A stretch of 33,227 bases of DNA, from the NCBI GenBank assembly GCA_009926125.1, contig RFPM01000010.1, positions 1-33,227 of the forward strand. The letters run 5' to 3'. The first letter of the stretch is position 1. The number at the start of each line of letters is the position of its first letter. Of this stretch, positions 27,693 to 33,227 are shown in pieces. A model generated the notes under the pieces. That model ran no database searches. It was not told the origin of the DNA and saw only the letters and a list, made by a program, of their open reading frames with translations. The position numbers and the translations under genes were made by a program. This DNA comes from Flavobacteriales bacterium. GTDB taxonomy: Bacteria > Bacteroidota > Bacteroidia > Flavobacteriales_D > Crocinitomicaceae.

Positions 27693-29060
27693 TTAAATTT
27701 CGATCATTCTTTCAATTTGACCTTTACGAATAAATTGATTGATAATTGTTCGAATATCTTTGTTTTCCTTTTGTTCATCGATGTATTTTTTCCAATCTTT
27801 TGCTTCTTTTCCATGAAAATGAAAAGGTGCAAAACCATGACCTCGATAGGTTCCGTTTTCAATTAAAACTAAACTTTTCTCTGAATTATTTCGTCCTTTA
27901 TCTACGATATAAAAAGTTTTATTCTCTAAGGTTATTGTTGTCACAAAATCATTTACTCGTTGATTATATTCGTTTGGATTTATTTTATTTATACAGGCGC
28001 CATAACAAGTTTTAACAGAATACTGAAAACAGCCACCAGAAGAATTGTATAAATCACACAATTTTTGGCATAATTTATATTTCTCTATGATTTTCAGTAA
28101 ATAGGAGGTCCCTTCTTTTTTGGAAGTAAAACTGGCGATTGGGTAGGCAGTTTCTTTAGCACTAGACTTTACCTTCAGACGAATGTATCCATTAGAATCT
28201 AGCTCATCAAAAAGTCCAAATGGAAAGTGATTTTTTCGGAGTTTTCTATTATAAATGGGTTGTTTTTCTTTAATTAATTCGGATTCACGAAGTAAGGCAA
28301 TCAGTTCTGAACCACAAAGTTCAAATTTTACACTTGCAATATCTTGAATAAGTTTTAGACCTTTCACTGATTTTAGATTTCTTAAGTGTTGCTCTACGCG
28401 TGTCCGAATATGAATACTTTTCCCAACATAAATTAATTCATTAAATTCATTGTGAAAAAGGTAAACTCCTGTTTTATTTGGAATGGCTTCAATCGTATCC
28501 AAATCTAAATTTGGATGTAAGGATTTTGGATTTAATTCATCTTGAATAAATGATCTCAGTTTTTGCTCATCTTTTTTATAGATAATTTCAAATAATTTGC
28601 ATGTTGCAAGTGCATCTCCACCGGCTCTATGGCGACCAACAATTGAAATTCCTAAATCGCGTGTAATTTTCCCTAAACTATAAGAAGCATGTCCTGGAAG
28701 TATGTTTCTCGAACTACGAACTGTACACAAATGAGGTAAGCGGAAGTCGTAGCCCAAGCGTTTAAACTCACTTCTAAACATTCCATAGTCGAAAGATACA
28801 TTGTGAGCTACAAAAACACAATTATTGGTGAATTCAAGAATTTGTTTTGCAACCTCAAAGAATTTTGGTGCATTAGCAACCATTTGATCTGTAATTCCAG
28901 TAAGTCGGACAATAAATTCCGGGATTTCCATTTCTGGATTAAGCAAGGTTGAGAATTCTTCAATGATTTTAGTACCGTCAAATTTATACATCGCCAATTC
29001 TGTGATCTTTGAATTTTGTGGACTTCCTCCTGTTGTTTCGACGTCTACAATTACAAACAT
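27693..29060 (-). CDS. DEDDh exonuclease (DnaQ-like)-GIY-YIG (UvrC/Cho-like) fusion protein
   Basis: N-terminal FVIVDVETTGGSPQNSKITELAMYKFDG and FVAHNVSFDYGMFRSEFKRLG..HRAGGDALAT; middle NKTGVYLFHNEFNELIYVGKSIHIRTRVEQHLR (GIY-YIG); C-terminal UvrC-like Cys region. Confidence 0.9.
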   Translation of the reverse strand: MFVIVDVETTGGSPQNSKITELAMYKFDGTKIIEEFSTLLNPEMEIPEFIVRLTGITDQMVANAPKFFEVAKQILEFTNNCVFVAHNVSFDYGMFRSEFKRLGYDFRLPHLCTVRSSRNILPGHASYSLGKITRDLGISIVGRHRAGGDALATCKLFEIIYKKDEQKLRSFIQDELNPKSLHPNLDLDTIEAIPNKTGVYLFHNEFNELIYVGKSIHIRTRVEQHLRNLKSVKGLKLIQDIASVKFELCGSELIALLRESELIKEKQPIYNRKLRKNHFPFGLFDELDSNGYIRLKVKSSAKETAYPIASFTSKKEGTSYLLKIIEKYKLCQKLCDLYNSSGGCFQYSVKTCYGACINKINPNEYNQRVNDFVTTITLENKTFYIVDKGRNNSEKSLVLIENGTYRGHGFAPFHFHGKEAKDWKKYIDEQKENKDIRTIINQFIRKGQIERMIEI

Positions 29061-29109
29061 TCACTCACTAATTAATAGGTTTCTTAAGAATTTAAAGGCT
29101 ATTTGTTCT

Positions 29110-30309
29110 CTAATTTGTTCTACCAGGATAAACTTCCAATGCCTTTTCTAAACAAATCACCGCTTTTTTCAAATCTTCTTGGTTGAGAACATACGCTATT
29201 CTTGCTTCTTGTAATCCAGCTCCTTTTGTTGCGTAGAAACCATTTGCAGGAGCCATCATTACAGTTTGACCTTCGAATGAAAAATCTTCTAGTAACCATT
29301 GGCAAAATTTTTCAGCATCGTCAACAGGAAATTTTGCAACACAATAAAAAGCACCACTTGGATTTGGACAAAAAACTCCTGGAATAGAATTTAATCCTTG
29401 AATCATAATATTTCTTCGCTGAACGTATTCACGAACAACATTATCAAAATATGACTGGGGAGTATTTAAAGCAGCTTCTGCTGCAATTTGATCGATTGTT
29501 GGTGGTGAAAGTCGCGCTTGTCCAAATTTTAAGGCAGCATCCATCACTTCTTTATTTTTAGAAATTAGCGCACCAATTCTAGCTCCACACATAGAATATC
29601 GCTTAGAAACTGAGTCAATCATAATGACATTGTTCTCAATCCCATCTAAATTCATTACTGAGAAAGGAACAGCACCATCATAGCAGAATTCACGATAAAC
29701 TTCATCAGCAAATAAGAATAAGTCGTGTTTTTTTACAAGATCTCTCAACTGTTCTAGTTCTTCTTTTGAATAAAGATAACCAGTTGGATTTCCGGGGTTG
29801 CAAATTACAATACCTTTTGTCTTTGAGGTAATTTTCTTTTCAATTTCAGTAATCGGTGGAAGTGCAAATCCTGATTCAATTGTTGCTGTTACAGGAACTA
29901 CATTTATTCCAGCTGTTACAGCAAAGCCATTATAATTTGCATAAAAAGGTTCGGGAATAATTACTTCATCTCCGGGATTACAAGTTGTCATAAATCCAAA
30001 AATCAATGCTTCTGATCCACCTGTTGTGATAATAATATCTTCTGGTGAAACCCGAATACCATTTTTTACATAGTAAGCAGATAGAGCGTTTCGATAACTT
30101 TCAAAGCCGGCAGAGTGACTGTATTCAATTACTTTTCTATCTAAATTTTTTACTGCGTTTAGAGCTACTTCTGGAGTTTCAATGTCTGGTTGACCAATAT
30201 TCAGGTGGTATACAGTTGTCCCTAGTGTTTTTGCTTTTTCAGCATACGGAACAAGTTTCCTAATTGGAGAAGCTGGCATTAAAATGGCCTTTTCAGATAG
30301 TATTGGCAT
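29110..30309 (-). CDS. Pyridoxal-phosphate-dependent aminotransferase, class I/II
   Basis: LNIGQPDIETPEVALNAV, GGSEALIFGF, CNPGNPTGYLYSKEEL, LFADEVYREF and SVSKRYSMCGARIGAL. Confidence 0.93.
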   Translation of the reverse strand: MPILSEKAILMPASPIRKLVPYAEKAKTLGTTVYHLNIGQPDIETPEVALNAVKNLDRKVIEYSHSAGFESYRNALSAYYVKNGIRVSPEDIIITTGGSEALIFGFMTTCNPGDEVIIPEPFYANYNGFAVTAGINVVPVTATIESGFALPPITEIEKKITSKTKGIVICNPGNPTGYLYSKEELEQLRDLVKKHDLFLFADEVYREFCYDGAVPFSVMNLDGIENNVIMIDSVSKRYSMCGARIGALISKNKEVMDAALKFGQARLSPPTIDQIAAEAALNTPQSYFDNVVREYVQRRNIMIQGLNSIPGVFCPNPSGAFYCVAKFPVDDAEKFCQWLLEDFSFEGQTVMMAPANGFYATKGAGLQEARIAYVLNQEDLKKAVICLEKALEVYPGRTN

Positions 30310-30342
30310 AAACTTATTTTAAGGTATCAAATTTAACAATTC

Positions 30343-30999
30343 TTAAGTGCTTTGGTTCTTTTTTTTAATGCGATTTAAAATCGATCCATTTAGTTTCGAA
30401 AGTCTTGGGTTAAGGAACAACCAAGTATAGTTTGCAGTAAATGAACCAATAATTGAGCCTGCTAAAATATCTTCAACAAAATGCTGCGACAAATAAACGC
30501 GAGTAAGGGCAAAAATAATAGAGCAAACCAATAAAGAGATTTGCAGCCAGATTTTTGAGCTCCAATAATATGCTAAGATTGTAAATAACACAAAGCAAGA
30601 TGTGGCATGACCAGAAGGGAAACTATTGTAAAAATAATAGGTGAATCCTTCAATTTTATGAAATGACAAATCATTTTGAAAAAAAAACATTGGCCTATTT
30701 ACATTCTCAAAAATAATATGCTTAAGAAACTGAACTAGTCCTGAAGAAATTAGAAAAGACACGAATAGTAAAATTGCTATGCGAATTTCAATAAAGAGTA
30801 ATAAGAGTGAAATCAAAATTAGAAATAATCCATCGCCAACATTTGTAGCGATTGGTGCAAAGACATCAAGAAATGGAGAATGAAAACTATTAATTATTTT
30901 GTGAAGCTCAAGTTTGTTGCTTAAGAAAACAAGTACAAATACTAAAATCCATATAATGCGGAGCCCTGAAGTGTAATAAAATCCTGTTGTGCTTTTCAT
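30343..30999 (-). CDS. PAP2-family phosphatase, multipass membrane
   Basis: NRPMFFFQ, YNSFPSGHATSCFVLF and TRVYLSQHFVEDILAG match the PAP2 signature motifs. Confidence 0.88.
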   Translation of the reverse strand: MKSTTGFYYTSGLRIIWILVFVLVFLSNKLELHKIINSFHSPFLDVFAPIATNVGDGLFLILISLLLLFIEIRIAILLFVSFLISSGLVQFLKHIIFENVNRPMFFFQNDLSFHKIEGFTYYFYNSFPSGHATSCFVLFTILAYYWSSKIWLQISLLVCSIIFALTRVYLSQHFVEDILAGSIIGSFTANYTWLFLNPRLSKLNGSILNRIKKKNQST

Positions 31000-31013
31000 T
31001 TGTTACAAAGATA

Positions 31014-31568
31014 TTATTTAGATTTTGTTTCGTTTATCATAAAAGTAAACAAAACTGCATCGTAGGAAAAATGAGCCGCAATACAAAACCAAAGTCCAAA
31101 TTGATAATACGCTAGCGAAATTAATAAAATGAAAGGCAGAACAATAAGGCCGTAAACAGAAAAACGCCAGTTAAATGGATTCAAATAACCATGCAAAGCA
31201 ACAAATAAGATAGCGGTAATCCACCAGCCCATGTAATGTTGAACACCAGCTCTAAATAATAATTCTTCGCCAACTCCGGCACAAAGTGAAAGAAAAATAC
31301 CTTGGTAAATTTTGAGATTTAATTCCCCGATAATCTTGTCGATTTTTGTAGGGATTTTATCAAAAAAAGGAGCTTGCATGAAAAGATATGCGATAAAAGC
31401 ATAGATAATTCCAAATTGTAAACCAAGTCCAATTGGTAAGATTTTAATATTTTCAACTTGAATAAACTCCAAAAAGGAAAGTCTCTCTTTGAAAGTTCGA
31501 AAAAGAAATGCCGGTAGCGGAAAAAGCAACAATGTAATCCATCCAAAAAGTAAAATTCTTTGCTTCAT
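31014..31568 (-). CDS. CPBP-family intramembrane glutamic endopeptidase
   Basis: GVGEELLFRAGVQHYMGWW (EExxxR), FVALHG (FxxxH) and CIAAHFSYDAVLF in a multipass protein. Confidence 0.82.
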   Translation of the reverse strand: MKQRILLFGWITLLLFPLPAFLFRTFKERLSFLEFIQVENIKILPIGLGLQFGIIYAFIAYLFMQAPFFDKIPTKIDKIIGELNLKIYQGIFLSLCAGVGEELLFRAGVQHYMGWWITAILFVALHGYLNPFNWRFSVYGLIVLPFILLISLAYYQFGLWFCIAAHFSYDAVLFTFMINETKSK

Positions 31569-31702
31569 CTTTGTTTAAAATATTTTTTTTCCTTTTTATT
31601 TTGAATTGTTACAACTTTATTAATATATTAGCAAAAAAAACAAACGCCTATAGTCCAAATTTACTTTTAAATTGTTGAAGTTAACAACACAAAATGTAAA
31701 TT

Positions 31703-32302
31703 ATGGTATATTCTCAAATGAGCGATTGTGATTTAATCCAATTGTATTTATCCGGAAACGAAAAACCCTTTGAGGTTTTGTTATTGCGTCACAAAGATCG
31801 TTTGTTTCGTTTTATTAATTCTAAGGTAAAAGATGCAGCGCTTGCAAATGATCTGTTTCAAGACACCTTTGTAAAAATAATTAATACCATGAAATTGGGG
31901 AATTACAACGAAGAAGGAAAATTTCTACCTTGGGCTCAGCGAATTGCTCATAATTTGGTGATTGATTATTTTAGAAAAAAGAACAAGGTTCGAATTATTT
32001 CAGAATGCAATTCATTTGATGAGGAATATTCTATTTTTTATAAAATTGCGAGCGATGAGAAAAATTATTTGCAAACACAGTCATATTATGAATTAGAAAC
32101 GCAAATGGTTAATTTGATATCTCATTTGCCGAATCCTCAAAAGGAAATGATTGAAATGCGAATTTTTCAAGACATGTCATTCAAAGAAATTGCAGAATTA
32201 GAAGACATTAGCATCAACACTGCTTTGGGAAGAATGCGTTATGCGCTTATAAATATGAGAAAGTTGATTGATAAGCACAAGATGGTAACTGAAATTTCAT
32301 AG
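31703..32302 (+). CDS. RNA polymerase sigma factor, ECF subfamily
   Basis: [51 protein letters not shown]...[22 protein letters not shown] (region 2); [46 protein letters not shown] (region 4). Confidence 0.93.
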   Translation: MVYSQMSDCDLIQLYLSGNEKPFEVLLLRHKDRLFRFINSKVKDAALANDLFQDTFVKIINTMKLGNYNEEGKFLPWAQRIAHNLVIDYFRKKNKVRIISECNSFDEEYSIFYKIASDEKNYLQTQSYYELETQMVNLISHLPNPQKEMIEMRIFQDMSFKEIAELEDISINTALGRMRYALINMRKLIDKHKMVTEIS

Positions 32303-32310
32303 AATCTTTT

Positions 32311-32892
32311 ATGAAATTAATCTTTGCAACGCAAAATGAGAACAAAGCGCAAGAAATCCAATCGCTTTTACCTGAATATTTTAAAATCATTTCACTCAAA
32401 GATATTCGGTGCTTTGATGAGATACCAGAAACGGCGGAAACATTAGAGGGAAACTCACTTTTAAAGGCCTCCTTTATTTCAGAAACGTATAATTTAAATT
32501 GTTTTGCAGACGACACTGGACTTGAAATAGAAGCCTTAGATAATCGACCCGGTGTTTATTCAGCTCGCTATGCTGGACCAGAGAAAAGTGCAGCTGCAAA
32601 TATCAATAAAGTACTTTTAGAATTAGAAGGAAAAACAGCGAGAAACGCTCAGTTTAGAACTATTATAACCTTAATCTTAAATACTTCAATATTTACATTT
32701 GAAGGAATTGTCCGCGGTGAAATTATATCCAAGAAAAGAGGTGAAAATGGTTTTGGTTACGATCCGATTTTTGTTCCTGAAGGAGAAATAAGAACATTCG
32801 CGGAAATGAGCTTAGAAGAGAAAAATAAGCACAGTCATCGAGCAAGAGCTTTTCAAAAAATGATTGAATTTTTAAATCAGCTTAAGATTTGA
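32311..32892 (+). CDS. rdgB: RdgB/HAM1 family non-canonical purine NTP pyrophosphatase
   Basis: [57 protein letters not shown] and [18 protein letters not shown]. Confidence 0.95.
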   Translation: MKLIFATQNENKAQEIQSLLPEYFKIISLKDIRCFDEIPETAETLEGNSLLKASFISETYNLNCFADDTGLEIEALDNRPGVYSARYAGPEKSAAANINKVLLELEGKTARNAQFRTIITLILNTSIFTFEGIVRGEIISKKRGENGFGYDPIFVPEGEIRTFAEMSLEEKNKHSHRARAFQKMIEFLNQLKI

Positions 32893-33227
32893 TTTCGATA
32901 GAAACATTTTTTACATCTCCATTTATTGGAGGTGAAAGTTTGGTTATAAGCACTTTATAATTTGCATCTTGCTTAATTTCAGTTTTTAATCTTTTGACAA
33001 TGCGCATTCCAACATGCTCAATTAATTTCGAACGAATTGCCATTTCTTCAGCGACTATTTTATGAACTTGAACATAATCAATTGTATCTTTAAGCGTATC
33101 ATTTTCTGCAGCATCTGAAAAGTCAGTATCAATTCTTACATCGACTTCGTATTTACCGCCAATTTTCGCTTCTTCATCAAGACAGCCATGAAAGGCATAT
33201 AGTTGAATTCCCGAAACGTTTATTTTA
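32882..33227 (-). CDS. folB: Dihydroneopterin aldolase, 5' truncated by the window edge
   Basis: Reverse-strand translation from the window end: [62 protein letters not shown]...[13 protein letters not shown]...[29 protein letters not shown] and DTIDYVQV motifs. Overlaps the rdgB 3' end by 11 nt. Not in the ORF track. Confidence 0.92.
   Translation of the reverse strand, partial: KINVSGIQLYAFHGCLDEEAKIGGKYEVDVRIDTDFSDAAENDTLKDTIDYVQVHKIVAEEMAIRSKLIEHVGMRIVKRLKTEIKQDANYKVLITKLSPPINGDVKNVSIEIKS

Noticed and set aside
31673-31689. TGTTG-AAGTTAA-CAACA dyad upstream of the ECF sigma gene
   Set aside because: Only 5-bp arms in AT-rich sequence, and no GGCAAC/CGTT promoter nearby; too weak to call an operator.
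1-33227. CRISPR arrays, tRNA/rRNA genes, transposases, phage genes or defence islands
   Set aside because: Intergenic regions were read on both strands and are short; no regularly spaced repeats, cloverleaf-like sequences or mobile-element proteins were seen.

Overview
The window looks like chromosomal core DNA from an AT-rich Bacteroidota, probably a Flavobacteriales or Crocinitomicaceae-like organism (inferred from gene content, T9SS sorting tails and TAnnTTTG promoters). It carries about 31 protein-coding genes. I saw no tRNA, rRNA, CRISPR array, prophage or transposon. Recognisable genes include lpxB (5' truncated), a SpoIID/LytB protein, a GDPD lipoprotein, gdhA, two T9SS cargo proteins (5137-8536), a DUF4197 lipoprotein, a nucleoside phosphorylase, TlpA, murA, a DUF4290 protein, purL, lpdA, a large CotH/lamin-tail T9SS protein, proS, a TrmN6-like methylase, porQ, an unknown gene paired with a divergent ECF sigma factor, a probable GlsA/GlsB glycine-lipid acyltransferase pair, an MBL hydrolase, a DEDDh exonuclease-GIY-YIG fusion, an aminotransferase, a PAP2 phosphatase, a CPBP protease, an ECF sigma factor, rdgB and folB (truncated by the window end). 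Two signals lie outside the supplied ORF track. (1) A 46-aa Cys-rich mini-gene at 3285-3425(-) has a well-formed Bacteroidota promoter and a perfect 17-nt palindrome (TTTAGAATAATTCTAAA, Fur/PerR-like 7-1-7) between its -7 box and its start codon. It heads a compact operon with an outer-membrane-like protein and a GDPD lipoprotein. (2) A duplicated intergenic module of about 160 bp lies upstream of both adjacent T9SS cargo genes. Each copy ends in an ECF-sigma-like promoter, GGCAAC-N16-CGTT, and carries a matching upstream inverted repeat.
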